From Reyranella sp. (lineage in GTDB: Bacteria > Pseudomonadota > Alphaproteobacteria > Reyranellales > Reyranellaceae): DNA of 64,000 nucleotides. Positions 26,834 through 35,131 of the stretch are shown here, in pieces; position 1 is the stretch's first letter, and each line of letters begins with the position of its first letter. The translations under genes and the position numbers were made by a program. The stretch lies in contig JAIEOV010000007.1 of assembly GCA_019750135.1 (NCBI GenBank), positions 1 to 64,000 on the forward strand, read 5' to 3'. The notes under the pieces are model-generated. The model saw nothing but the letters and a program-made list of their open reading frames with translations. It was not told the DNA's origin and made no database searches.

Positions 26834-28300
26834 TCATTGGCCACCTGCCGGCCGGACATCGAGGTCGTCGATGCCCTGCATGTTCGACCAGGACGAGCCC
26901 GCCGCCGTCGTCGCCTTGACGCGGAAGTAGCGGCCGCTGCCGTAGACGGGAGCGAGGCCGGCGGGCGTCAGGCCTGTCGCAGGGCCATAGATGGGCGCCT
27001 GCTGCTGTTGCGTCTCGCGGGCGCCGAGCTGGATCTGCGGGCTGCCGCCATCGATCAGCGGGCGGCAACCGCGCACGACCGACCTGACGCCGTTGCCGGG
27101 ATTGAATTCTCCCGTTTCCACGGTGGCGGCGAGGGTCGCGCCCGAAAAAGACCCGCTCCTGCGCGCCGTGTCGAAGCCGAACAGCAGCAGGGACAGCGCC
27201 CCGCTCCAATAGGAGCTGTCGAGCGGATAAGGCAGTGTGTCGAGATTGCCGAACGCGTCCAGCTGATCGAGCGTGTAGGACTGCTGGCTGACTCCGCCGA
27301 ACACCAGCTCGCATTCGAACGCGGCACGCGTCCAGCGCTCGGTGCGCCAGTTGTAGATCAGCGCCCGATCGGGCGTGCCGTTGCCGTCGCGCGATGGATA
27401 GACGAAGACGTAGAGCCCGCGCACCGGATCGATCGCCGACGAGCTGCGGAAGTGGCTGGTTTCGTCGAATTCGGCCCAGAACGTCTTGTCGACCTTGCCG
27501 CGGCCGATCGGCGTGATCGCCTGGCCGGCGCGCACCATGTAGAAGCCGGACTTGTGCAGGAAGAACGCCATGTCGAGCAGGCCGGCAACGCTCGCGGGAA
27601 TGCTGCAGCCGAGGTCGTTGGCGATCTTGTCGAGGCGGAAGACGACCGGCGGGCCCTCGTAGGTCATCCGGCGCACGCTGGTCTCCTGGAAGATCAGGCC
27701 GTACTCGCCGCCCACCAGGCCGGTGACGTTGCCGCCGTCGGGCAAATCCTGGATATCGGCCTGGGTGCTGAGAGACGTGCCCCACGTCTCGGCGTTGTTG
27801 AAGCCCGACTAGGCGATCTGCTGCGGCGCCGAGCCGATCTTTCCCATCAGGACGAAGTCGCGGACCGTGGTGATGAACGTGCCGATCGGCGGGCTGCCGC
27901 CCAGCGCCGCCCACCTGGTGCCGACGCTGAGATCGAACTTCTGCGGCGCGTCGATGCCGTTCGCGGCGATCGCCAGCGAGCCGAACTGGGCGAAACGCCA
28001 CGCGCCATCGCCGCCAAGCGCATAAGCGCCCCCGGACGTCCGGCCGACGTCGTTCCAGGTCGTGCCCGACAGCAGATAGAGCTTGGTGGCGTCGCCGGCG
28101 AACATCTTCACGCCGCCATCGGTGCCGCGGAACCATGCCGCGCCCTGCGCGCGTGCGCCGAGGGCATTCGCTGACGCGGCCTGCAGCGCATTGAGCGGCA
28201 CGTAGCTCTCTTCTGCCGACACGACGTTCAGCGCCTCACGCGCCCACTGGCTGAGCGCCGGCATGTCGGGGCGCCATTCGGCGAAGGGAATGATGGTCAT
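26834..28300 (-). pseudogene. nozzle-like phage tail protein split by an in-frame TAG
   Basis: A single frame of 489 codons from ATG at 28300 (MTIIPFAEWRPDMPALSQWA) to 26834, interrupted by one TAG at 27809-27811. Upstream of the stop it reads GSAPQQIA, downstream SGFNNAETWGTSLSTQADIQ DLPDGGNVTGLVGGEYGL. A Trp codon is expected at the stop (IA-W-SGFNN), so TGG to TAG is the likely change. The repeated YVFVYPSRDG-, GRYFRVKATT- type beta segments suit a beta-propeller tail hub (T7 gp12/P22 gp10-like nozzle). Without suppression only a 163-residue fragment is made. Confidence 0.75.
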
Positions 28301-28971
28301 GGAAGCATCCCCGCCCGCACACGGATCACCGGCACACTCGAGGCCGTCGCGCGCTGGGTGCGCGCATTCAGGCCGGCAACGCTGGCGTTGTAGAGCTGCA
28401 GGTAACGGGCCGCCCCGCCTTCGTCCTGGGTGCGAATGGCCGCCTCGACCAGGCAGCCATAGAGGTAGACATCCGGGTAGTTCGCCAGGATGTCGTTGAC
28501 GGTCGAGCCCGCCGGCGTCGCGAGCTTGCGGTAGTAGCGCAGCGTCGCCGTGCCGGTCGACGGAGCGTCGAGGAAGCGGAAGTTGGTGCCCGAGACGGCG
28601 ATCAGCTTCGTTCCGCCCAGGCTCTGCGGGCCGTAGCCGTCGAGCGTGCGCTGGCTCACCAGCTGCAGCGGCCCTCCGGGACTGTTGAGCTTGGCGCTGA
28701 TCAGCTCAAGGAAGCCCGACGGCTGGGCGACCGTGGCGCCCGACAGCGCGAAGGCCGAATCGACTGTCTCCATCAGGTCGATGCGCAGTGGATCGGAGCG
28801 CAGTGAGCTCGCGGGATCGTCGACGGCGTAGCCGTAGTACATCCGGCGCTCGCACATCGCCAGGATGTCGTCGAAGCGGCTGGAGATCGTCGTCTCGCCC
28901 GGCGCGTCGCGGCCCATCCAGGACAGGACGCCTGCGAGGATGCCGGCATAGGTGTTGATCTGGACGGCCAT
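28297..28971 (-). CDS. phage head-tail adaptor protein (SU10/gp11-like)
   Basis: 224 aa from MAVQINTYAGILAGVLSWMG. Contains DDILAMCERRMYYGYAVDDP, then a beta-rich centre (TLRYYRKLATPAGSTVNDIL) and LANYPDVYLYGCLVEAAIRT with ARYLQLYNAS. This pattern matches the adaptor protein family of SU10-like podophages that joins portal to nozzle. The start at 28971 is preferred over 29082 because of GAAGGAGGG 6 nt upstream of the ATG. It overlaps the nozzle gene by 4 bp. Confidence 0.75.
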   Translation of the reverse strand: MAVQINTYAGILAGVLSWMGRDAPGETTISSRFDDILAMCERRMYYGYAVDDPASSLRSDPLRIDLMETVDSAFALSGATVAQPSGFLELISAKLNSPGGPLQLVSQRTLDGYGPQSLGGTKLIAVSGTNFRFLDAPSTGTATLRYYRKLATPAGSTVNDILANYPDVYLYGCLVEAAIRTQDEGGAARYLQLYNASVAGLNARTQRATASSVPVIRVRAGMLP

Positions 28972-29038
28972 CAGACCCTCCTTCGTCCCTGCGGGACTGC
29001 GGAGGGCGAGCCCTGCGAAGCCTTGGCGAAGCGGGGCA

Positions 29039-29362
29039 TCAGAGCGTCCCCATGTCGGTACGCAGCCAGCGCCAATCTGCATTGTTCAGAAGCGCATCGA
29101 CCTTGTCCTGGTGGTCGGGATTCCAGTAGTCGACGCCGAGCTCGTTGCGCCACTTGGCGATGACGATCAGAGGGATACGCGCCACGAGGCGCACGTCGTG
29201 CGCGGCGTTCCACGGGTCGCAGTGATTGCGCGCTTCGCGGTTCAGGTCGAGCAGGCCTTCGACGTGCTGGCTCGCCTTCTGCGCCCAGTTGCCCTCGCCG
29301 TCCTCGAGCCACCAGTGAGCGAGGCCGGTGACCGGATCGAACCCAAGGAGACGTTGGGTCAT
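29039..29362 (-). CDS. small phage structural protein, unknown
   Basis: 107 aa: GFDPVTGLAHWWLEDGEGNW at the start, then ASQHVEGLLDLNREARNHCD and VARIPLIVIAKWRNELGVDY, ending WRWLRTDMGTL. Small proteins of this type lie between capsid and adaptor genes in related phages; their role is unknown (possible head-completion). The ATG is preceded by TAGGAGG, where the TAG is also the stop of the upstream gene. Confidence 0.65.
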   Translation of the reverse strand: MTQRLLGFDPVTGLAHWWLEDGEGNWAQKASQHVEGLLDLNREARNHCDPWNAAHDVRLVARIPLIVIAKWRNELGVDYWNPDHQDKVDALLNNADWRWLRTDMGTL

Positions 29363-29366
29363 CCTC

Positions 29367-29642
29367 CTACGCTCCTTCCGCCTTCACCGAGGCTTCGGCG
29401 GACGGGTTCGGAGCTTCGGGGGTGAGTGGCTCGGCCTGGCCGCGGAAGCACAGAAGGCGGGCGAGCTTGGCGGGAACTTGCAGGCGGGTGTCCCGCAAAA
29501 CCTTAGAGGTCGAAACGTTAGGTGCCGGCCAGGCCACCACAACGTTTTCTCCCGGCTCAAGCGGCAGGTAGACGTGGTCGACCGTAATGACGATGGCCAT
29601 CATCGCGGTATGCGTCTTGGCCTTGGCGGACATGGTTTTCAT
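29367..29642 (-). CDS. small phage protein whose C-terminus is encoded by a repeat
   Basis: 91 aa, beginning MKTMSAKAKTHTAMMAIVIT VDHVYLPLEPGENVVV. This is a compact beta-rich domain, possibly a capsid decoration or head-completion protein; no named family. The last residues (SAEASVKAEGA) are translated from the hairpin/Shine-Dalgarno repeat, so the gene's end has been extended or replaced by that repeat. Start chosen at 29642, 14 bp after the capsid gene stop; frames upstream overlap the capsid gene. Confidence 0.6.
   Translation of the reverse strand: MKTMSAKAKTHTAMMAIVITVDHVYLPLEPGENVVVAWPAPNVSTSKVLRDTRLQVPAKLARLLCFRGQAEPLTPEAPNPSAEASVKAEGA
29379..29403. repeat. hairpin/Shine-Dalgarno repeat, copy 3
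   Basis: Same core as the copies near 26.7 kb with one change in the stem (29385-29400). It leads into GGCGGAAGGAGCGTAGGAGG and the ATG at 29362. It overlaps the 3' end of the gene at 29367-29642. Confidence 0.65.
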
Positions 29643-29656
29643 GTCGTTCTCCCCGC

Positions 29657-30607
29657 TTACGTCAGGTCCGCCACGATGCCGTTGCCGGCCTCGTTGCGGC
29701 TCTCCAGGGTCACTTCCCCGATGATGTGGAACTTGCGGGAGTCGCCGGTCTTCGCGAGCTCCTCCTTCTTCCACTTGCGCAGCCACAGCAGGCGCCACAG
29801 CGACGGATCGATGACCTCGATCTCGCGCCCGCGCACGAAGCGGCTGGCCAGGGCGTTGAAGGTGCCGAAGTCGGAGACGTAGCGATCGACGGCGCCGATC
29901 ACGGTCGCGGCCTTGCCTTTCGGCTCCTGGTACTGGGTGGCGATGCCGGTGAAGGCCGAGAAGGTCTGCTTCTGCGACGCGCCCATCAGCAGGATCGTCG
30001 GCTTGCCGCCGGCGGTCCAGGCAGCCCGGATGACCGTCTTCAGCAGCGTCTCGGTCGAGGCGCGTTGCGTGCCGTCGGTCGGCGCCACGGTGTTGCCCGC
30101 GGTGAAGCCGCCCGAGGCGCCGCCGGCGCCGCGCGAGACATTGCTCGTGATCCAGGACTCGAAGCCGCCGAGCTTGCGCGTCACCGCGCCCGACTGAGCG
30201 ATCGAGGCCTGGTTCTGGCAGGCGATGGCCTCGAGATCCATCTTGGCACGGCGGCCGGCCAGCGCGGTCTGGTAGCTGATCTCGCTGTCGCGGCCGGCCT
30301 TCTTCACCGCCTCCTGGGTGTTGGAGATGGTGAAGGGCTTCTTCAGGATCTGCGTGCGGTTGCCCACGCGCACCGTCGGCGTGATCGCCGCCGCGGTCGT
30401 GTCGTCGCCTTCGAGGTTGCTGTTGTTCGTGTCGGCGTTGCCAAGCGCGTCCAGCTGCCATTCCTCGTAGGTGGCATCGGCATCACCCGAGCCGATCGTG
30501 CTGATGAACGGCGTCTCGTCCTTATTCAGGACTTTGATGATGTCGTGCAGCGATTCGCGGTTGCCCACGGCGCTGTTGGTGATGAAGGTGTTGGTGGGTG
30601 CAGCCAT
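29657..30607 (-). CDS. SU10-type major capsid protein
   Basis: 316 aa starting MAAPTNTFITNSAVGNRESL. Diagnostic stretches: DIIKVLNKDETPFISTIGSG, EEWQLDALGNADTNNSNLEG, TQILKKPFTISNTQEAVKKA and KMDLEAIACQNQASIAQ. This is the SU10 major head protein family (HK97 fold, no obvious protease or delta domain). The start at 30607 is preferred, since the frame continues upstream to 30811 but a GGAGGAG ribosome-binding site stands before the ATG at 30607. The scaffold gene lies 40 bp upstream. Confidence 0.9.
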   Translation of the reverse strand: MAAPTNTFITNSAVGNRESLHDIIKVLNKDETPFISTIGSGDADATYEEWQLDALGNADTNNSNLEGDDTTAAAITPTVRVGNRTQILKKPFTISNTQEAVKKAGRDSEISYQTALAGRRAKMDLEAIACQNQASIAQSGAVTRKLGGFESWITSNVSRGAGGASGGFTAGNTVAPTDGTQRASTETLLKTVIRAAWTAGGKPTILLMGASQKQTFSAFTGIATQYQEPKGKAATVIGAVDRYVSDFGTFNALASRFVRGREIEVIDPSLWRLLWLRKWKKEELAKTGDSRKFHIIGEVTLESRNEAGNGIVADLT

Positions 30608-30647
30608 GCGCTGCGCTCCTCCTCCGGATAAGGGTGGTGGTGGCCTG

Positions 30648-31649
30648 CTAGAGGCCGGACAATCGGATGAGCTCGGCCGCGTCGGCGATCGAGGTTCCTC
30701 CGCTCTGCCGGAACCGTTCCCCCGCTTGCCGGATCGCCTCACCGGTCCGGCTGCCGGGAGCGTTGCCCGGTCCAGGATCGATGCGGGTCGGTGTCGGCCG
30801 GATGGTCCCACCCTGTTTCGCGCCTCGGGAGCGATGCAGGGCTGCTTGAGCTCGTTCGAAGCGCAGCGCGCTCAGCGCCAGCTCGATGATGGGCGCTTCG
30901 TAGATGGCGGCGATACGGTCGGCCGGAATGCCCTTGGCAAACAGGAACCGGCTCAATTCGTCGTAGGTCTGGCGGGCCCGCTCGGGGCCGAAGAAGTCGG
31001 GCAGGCGTTCGGCGAGCTTGGCGTGCTCGGCCTGCCGGGCCGCAAGCAGCTCCTGCTTGACCCGCTCCTGCGCGGCGGCGATGTCGGCCTGGCCCCGGCG
31101 ATCGGCATCCGCCAGCAACGTCTCCTCGTCCTGGCGCTGCTTGATCAGCCGCTGCACCTCGGCCGGGTCCTTCTCGGCCAACGCCTTCCAATCGACGCTG
31201 GCCCACCGATCGACGAAGGCCTGCCGGAAGGCGGGGCCGTTCTGCTGCCACCAGGCCGCCGACTGCTCGGCTGTGGCACGCGCCGCCTGCGTCGCTCGCG
31301 CGGCGTCCTCGCGGACCGCCGCCATTTCACGAGCCCTCCGCTCGCCATAGGCGATGCGCTTGCGCTCGTACTTGGTCAGGAGGGTGCGCAGTTGCTCTGG
31401 TAGTTGCGGCCACAGCGCCTTGTCGCCAGGGCTCCAGAAGTCCGGCGGCTCGTCGCCGGCCTGCGGTGCAGCGCCGCCACCCAGACCCTCCGCGTCGCCC
31501 GGCTCGGCCTGCGCCTCGGCGGGCACTTCCGCGGCGTTGTCTTCAACGGGTTCGGCCGCGCCGACGTCACCCGCGCCACCCAGCAGATGGGCAGCCTCAG
31601 ACATGTCGACGGTCTCCGAGGCGACGTCCGTGTCAGTCTCTGCGGCCAT
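30648..31649 (-). CDS. phage scaffolding protein
   Basis: 333 aa, highly charged. The N-terminus is acidic and Ala/Glu/Gly-rich (AAEPVEDNAAEVPAEAQAEP). The middle 150 residues are a long Arg/Ala/Glu/Gln-rich helix (KYERKRIAYGERRAREMAAV; AAAQERVKQELLAARQAEHA). The C-terminus is basic. Composition, length and position directly before the capsid gene identify a capsid scaffold. It overlaps the upstream small gene by 17 bp. Confidence 0.8.
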   Translation of the reverse strand: MAAETDTDVASETVDMSEAAHLLGGAGDVGAAEPVEDNAAEVPAEAQAEPGDAEGLGGGAAPQAGDEPPDFWSPGDKALWPQLPEQLRTLLTKYERKRIAYGERRAREMAAVREDAARATQAARATAEQSAAWWQQNGPAFRQAFVDRWASVDWKALAEKDPAEVQRLIKQRQDEETLLADADRRGQADIAAAQERVKQELLAARQAEHAKLAERLPDFFGPERARQTYDELSRFLFAKGIPADRIAAIYEAPIIELALSALRFERAQAALHRSRGAKQGGTIRPTPTRIDPGPGNAPGSRTGEAIRQAGERFRQSGGTSIADAAELIRLSGL

Positions 31650-31950
31650 AGAGGCTCTCCTTCAAAAGGTCGCGCCGCTCCTTGAGGCGCGCGTTCTCCT
31701 CGTGCTCATGGACCAGGGCGGCAAGACCGGCCTTGAGCTCGGTGGCAACGCGGGCGCGGTTGTAGGCGATCTCGCGAGTCGTCATGTCGTCGGGATCGCT
31801 GGTCAGGACCCGGCGCATCTCGGCGTTGACGAAGTCGTCGAACAGCCAGCCAGCATCGGCCAGCAATTCGCGGGCGCGCTGAATGCGGTCAGGTGACTGA
31901 GCCGAGGCGCTCGCGGTATCGTGGCAAAGGAAGGGGCCGTTTGCGGCCAT
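31633..31950 (-). CDS. small phage protein upstream of scaffold
   Basis: 105 aa, helical (RIQRARELLADAGWLFDDFV; TTREIAYNRARVATELKAGL) with a basic end. It overlaps the scaffold start. First gene after cargo block A and the first gene served by the promoter-like repeat at 31966-32014. Function unknown; possibly a head-assembly factor. Confidence 0.65.
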   Translation of the reverse strand: MAANGPFLCHDTASASAQSPDRIQRARELLADAGWLFDDFVNAEMRRVLTSDPDDMTTREIAYNRARVATELKAGLAALVHEHEENARLKERRDLLKESLYGRRD

Positions 31951-31965
31951 CGTGCCGATCCCTCA

Positions 31966-32014
31966 TGGTGAGTGTCGGCAGGGATACGCCACAATTTCCG
32001 GCGAGGGAGTCAAG
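31966..32014 (-). promoter_or_regulatory. late-promoter-like repeat, copy 1
   Basis: On the minus strand: TTGACTC, a 16-17-bp GC-rich spacer ending in GGAAATTGT, then GGCGTATCCCTGCCG. The same approximately 45-bp sequence lies at 43530-43577 and 49082-49130, each 20-70 bp before a minus-strand structural gene. The layout resembles an alphaproteobacterial -35 (TTGAC) and -10 (GCTANNNC-like). It drives the capsid half of the late operon. Confidence 0.65.
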
Positions 32015-32051
32015 AGGCAACGCTAAAATCGCTCGTCGCCAAAGCCGATAC

Positions 32052-33824
32052 CTAGGAGACCATAGCCAGTGCGGCCTCCAAGGACTTCACAACCGGCGCT
32101 TGGTATGCGCGAGCGCTCTGTTTAATCAGTCCGAGATAGCGCCCGGCAAACTCCGGTTGTTTCTTCTGTAAGTATGCCCTTACACGACCGACCTTGGTAG
32201 TGAAGCTACCGCCGGGACTTCGATCGTGATGTTCGGCACGCTCATAATACGCTAAAGCAGCATCCGGATCATTGAGCACGGTGCGAGAAAGCCTTGCCAG
32301 CATGTTCCAGAATTCTGCCTCGCGTACGCCAAACAGCACATCTTGTCCGAAAGCCTCAGCGCCAAAATATCTTGAAGCGTCGTGATAGAGGAGCTTCATA
32401 AAGTCGACGAGGGCCCCTTGTGGATTGAACTTGGCGTGCACAGAATCCCTAAACCACTGCGGATCCAAGATGGCCTTGCACATAATCCAGGCCATAAATG
32501 TGCGCTCATGGTCATAGCCGGCCGTAATCGCCTCATGCAGAAATTCGGCGGCATTGACCACCGCCACGGTCTCTTTCTCTCCCAAAACGTAGCTTAGCGA
32601 CGCAGCTTCCCCCAAGATGAATGCGGTCCTCCTGCACTCGGCTTGGTAACCTGCATCAACACATCGCCAGAATGCATCTATTGCCTTTTCTGGTTCATAC
32701 GTATCTCTGAAGAACCGAGCTCGGTACTTAATGGCCGGCGAATAGTCGTTCAGATAGTCCGACGCGATCGTCGCTGTTACCTCATCTATGGTGGTCTCGT
32801 ACACGTCAGCCTTTTGAAGGGGCAACGCTCTAGCCGCGGTATACTTGGTCAACGCTAGTTGCATCATCCCGGCGGGCGATTTCCGCAGACGCAATCCCAA
32901 ATCTGCACATCTCTCGGACTCGGAAAAGGAACTTTGTTGTGCCTTCGAACGCTGGAGCCGACCTCGCCAACGCAACAAGCCGGCCTTCTGCGATAGGAGA
33001 AACGCCGCCAAGCCAGGCGCCTCCCTACTATTCGAAATGAGCGGATCAAGCTTGTCCAAAAGCAGCTTGATAAAGCCCACTCTCTCGTCCGTCGTAAACA
33101 CACCATATTCGTCCCGCACAAACACGCTACATGTCAAAATGGCAGACGCTATACTGTTTACCTCCTTAAGCTTCCGAATGGTCGCAATGGCTTGTTTCAA
33201 TGCAGCCCGCCAATGATCCGCGCGATACGAGTTCGCGGTCTTGGCGACAAGGAGTTCCAAGGCAAGCAGCTCGCAAAATTCATTAGCTACCTTGATATAG
33301 GGATTTTTCAGGACATCGCGCAGCTGCGCATCAGCCTGTCGAACAAGATCTCGCCCCTTCCTTGGACCGGCGAGATCCGCTTGTGCCAGCAGTTCCAAGA
33401 TCCTTCCGACGCGGACATCGTCAAGAAGGCCTTCGAGGTCAAAGTTGAAAAGAGAAGTCGAGAAAAGCTCATCAATGCCACGCTCTAGCATGTCATGTTT
33501 CCGTCTCGCGATCTCGAACAGCACGGCCGGCGTGTGCTTCTCGGGAGCTTCTCTGTCGACGTAATTGTGGTGATGCTCGCAAAGCAAAAGAAGGTTCTCC
33601 GGATGATTAAGGTCCAGATTGGGATAGTCCTTCTTGTACTCCGACCGAGCCCATTCGTCTCCAACAGGGAGAATGTGCGCGAGCTCACTTGCACCAATTA
33701 GTTCGACGTTTCCGCCACTCCAAGTTGCGACCCTTCTATTGCATGATACGTATTCACAGTATCCCCGTGATCTATAGAACACAGTGCGGCGCGCTTTTAG
33801 CGTCGGTTTTTGGCGGTCGGCCAT
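32052..33824 (-). CDS. HNH nuclease with long C-terminal helical repeats (candidate defence effector)
   Basis: 590 aa. Residues 20-90 are an HNH/McrA-type nuclease: C23-x4-C28, ASELAHILPVGDEW (H50), then NHPENLLLLCEHHHNYVDRE (N77, C82, H84-H86). The remaining 480 residues are helical, TPR/HEAT-like repeats (AKTANSYRADHWRAALKQAI; SPAIKYRARFFRDTYEPEKA; DPDAALAYYERAEHHDR), the usual sensor-scaffold arrangement of defence proteins. It opens cargo block A, is AT-richer than the phage genes, and is read toward the structural genes. It is not needed for virion assembly in known phages. Target unknown. Confidence 0.75.
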   Translation of the reverse strand: MADRQKPTLKARRTVFYRSRGYCEYVSCNRRVATWSGGNVELIGASELAHILPVGDEWARSEYKKDYPNLDLNHPENLLLLCEHHHNYVDREAPEKHTPAVLFEIARRKHDMLERGIDELFSTSLFNFDLEGLLDDVRVGRILELLAQADLAGPRKGRDLVRQADAQLRDVLKNPYIKVANEFCELLALELLVAKTANSYRADHWRAALKQAIATIRKLKEVNSIASAILTCSVFVRDEYGVFTTDERVGFIKLLLDKLDPLISNSREAPGLAAFLLSQKAGLLRWRGRLQRSKAQQSSFSESERCADLGLRLRKSPAGMMQLALTKYTAARALPLQKADVYETTIDEVTATIASDYLNDYSPAIKYRARFFRDTYEPEKAIDAFWRCVDAGYQAECRRTAFILGEAASLSYVLGEKETVAVVNAAEFLHEAITAGYDHERTFMAWIMCKAILDPQWFRDSVHAKFNPQGALVDFMKLLYHDASRYFGAEAFGQDVLFGVREAEFWNMLARLSRTVLNDPDAALAYYERAEHHDRSPGGSFTTKVGRVRAYLQKKQPEFAGRYLGLIKQSARAYQAPVVKSLEAALAMVS

Positions 33825-33916
33825 CGAGCAGTCCCCTGAAAATGTAGCCCATCCACAATACTGCCTTTACGCGTAGGCATAGGCAAGATACACCTTCTGC
33901 GGGTATCCATTTGGCA

Positions 33917-34984
33917 ATGTCCGGCAGCAATCAACATACAATCCCACAGATCATGCTTCGTGGGTTTGGTCGCAAGAACAAAGCCAAAGCAGTACAGGTA
34001 GTCGTCTATCGGCGTGACAAGATCTTCGCGACGGGGACGCGGGGCATCGGTGCTGAGCGATTCTTCTATTCGCCACTGGCGACGAACGGGGAGACGACGC
34101 TGGACGACAAGATCACGAGTTACGAACAACAACTTGATAACTATGTCGACCAACTGCGATCTTGCTCCATTGGCACAGACATAGATCCCGCGAAGGCAGC
34201 AGAAGTTGTTGCTCATCTTACGATTAGGACCGCACAAGTTCGAAATTCATTCACATACGGAACGAAGCAAATTGCCGAGGGTGTGGCCACAGCGGTTCTA
34301 GACCCCGCCAAGCGGTGGAGGCTTCTTGGCTATCATTTGCCCAAGCCGACTGGCGAGGTTAAGGCGACAATTGAGAAGGCCTACGCCGAGGGCGGCTTTC
34401 GTGCACGCGGTATACCACGGAAAGCGTTCTTCAAGTTCATGTTTGAAGGCATGAAGGAGGAGTTCAAGAAAATTGACCGGATGAAAGAGTTTGAAGAGGC
34501 CGTCACGACGTTGGTCAATAAGATTCCGGATGCTGCTGCGTCGGGACATCGCAAGGCACTATTGAACGGCTTGGCCCCAGAGGAACGCGTCGCCGCGCTG
34601 CACACACTCACGTGGCAAGTCCTGGAAGCGCCTTGCGATGTGCTGCTTCCGGATTGTGTTGCGATTGAAGGCGATGATGAGGACAAGTGCCGTTCACTGG
34701 TTTTCGCGTTAAACGCCTCGATCAATCACGTTTTCATGCCGGTGGCTACTCGGCGCGTTCTTGTGGGGTCAAAATCCCGTACGACACATTTGCCGGAGCC
34801 GCTTTGCCGAATGCTCGCTCGATGCAGCTGGGAGTATTTCGTGGCTCTGGACAAGACGCCTGAGTTCGAAGCGCTTGTCTCCGCAATCGGCAGCGCTACC
34901 CGCCAATTCATAGATGCGGAAACTGGAAAAGGCCTGGATGCGACGTTCAGAGATCTAGCGCATATCGACGGTTCTCGGCGCTAA
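33917..34984 (+). CDS. DUF4238 family protein
   Basis: 355 aa. It starts MSGSNQHTIPQIMLRGFGRK: the His-x-(V/I)-P-x-x-x-L-R-x-F motif is the DUF4238 hallmark. A mostly helical body follows (IDRMKEFEEAVTTLVNKIPD) and a conserved-looking SINHVFMPVATRRVLVGSKS segment. DUF4238 proteins are repeatedly found in defence islands; their biochemical activity is unknown to me. It is divergent from the HNH-helical gene (92 bp between starts), so the two may form one regulated pair. The TTG at 33911 is an alternative start. Confidence 0.7.
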   Translation: MSGSNQHTIPQIMLRGFGRKNKAKAVQVVVYRRDKIFATGTRGIGAERFFYSPLATNGETTLDDKITSYEQQLDNYVDQLRSCSIGTDIDPAKAAEVVAHLTIRTAQVRNSFTYGTKQIAEGVATAVLDPAKRWRLLGYHLPKPTGEVKATIEKAYAEGGFRARGIPRKAFFKFMFEGMKEEFKKIDRMKEFEEAVTTLVNKIPDAAASGHRKALLNGLAPEERVAALHTLTWQVLEAPCDVLLPDCVAIEGDDEDKCRSLVFALNASINHVFMPVATRRVLVGSKSRTTHLPEPLCRMLARCSWEYFVALDKTPEFEALVSAIGSATRQFIDAETGKGLDATFRDLAHIDGSRR

Positions 34985-35131
34985 CTAGAATACGAATCTC
35001 GACTGTAGCGCGTGCGGCTACTGAGTCGGCTACTCTCGAACTGCTGTTGGCTGCATTCGCGAACGACTATCTGGCCGCCACGGGATAGGCGTCGAACTTC
35101 GACGGTTTGCAAGCCGAGTGCGTTGGCAGCG

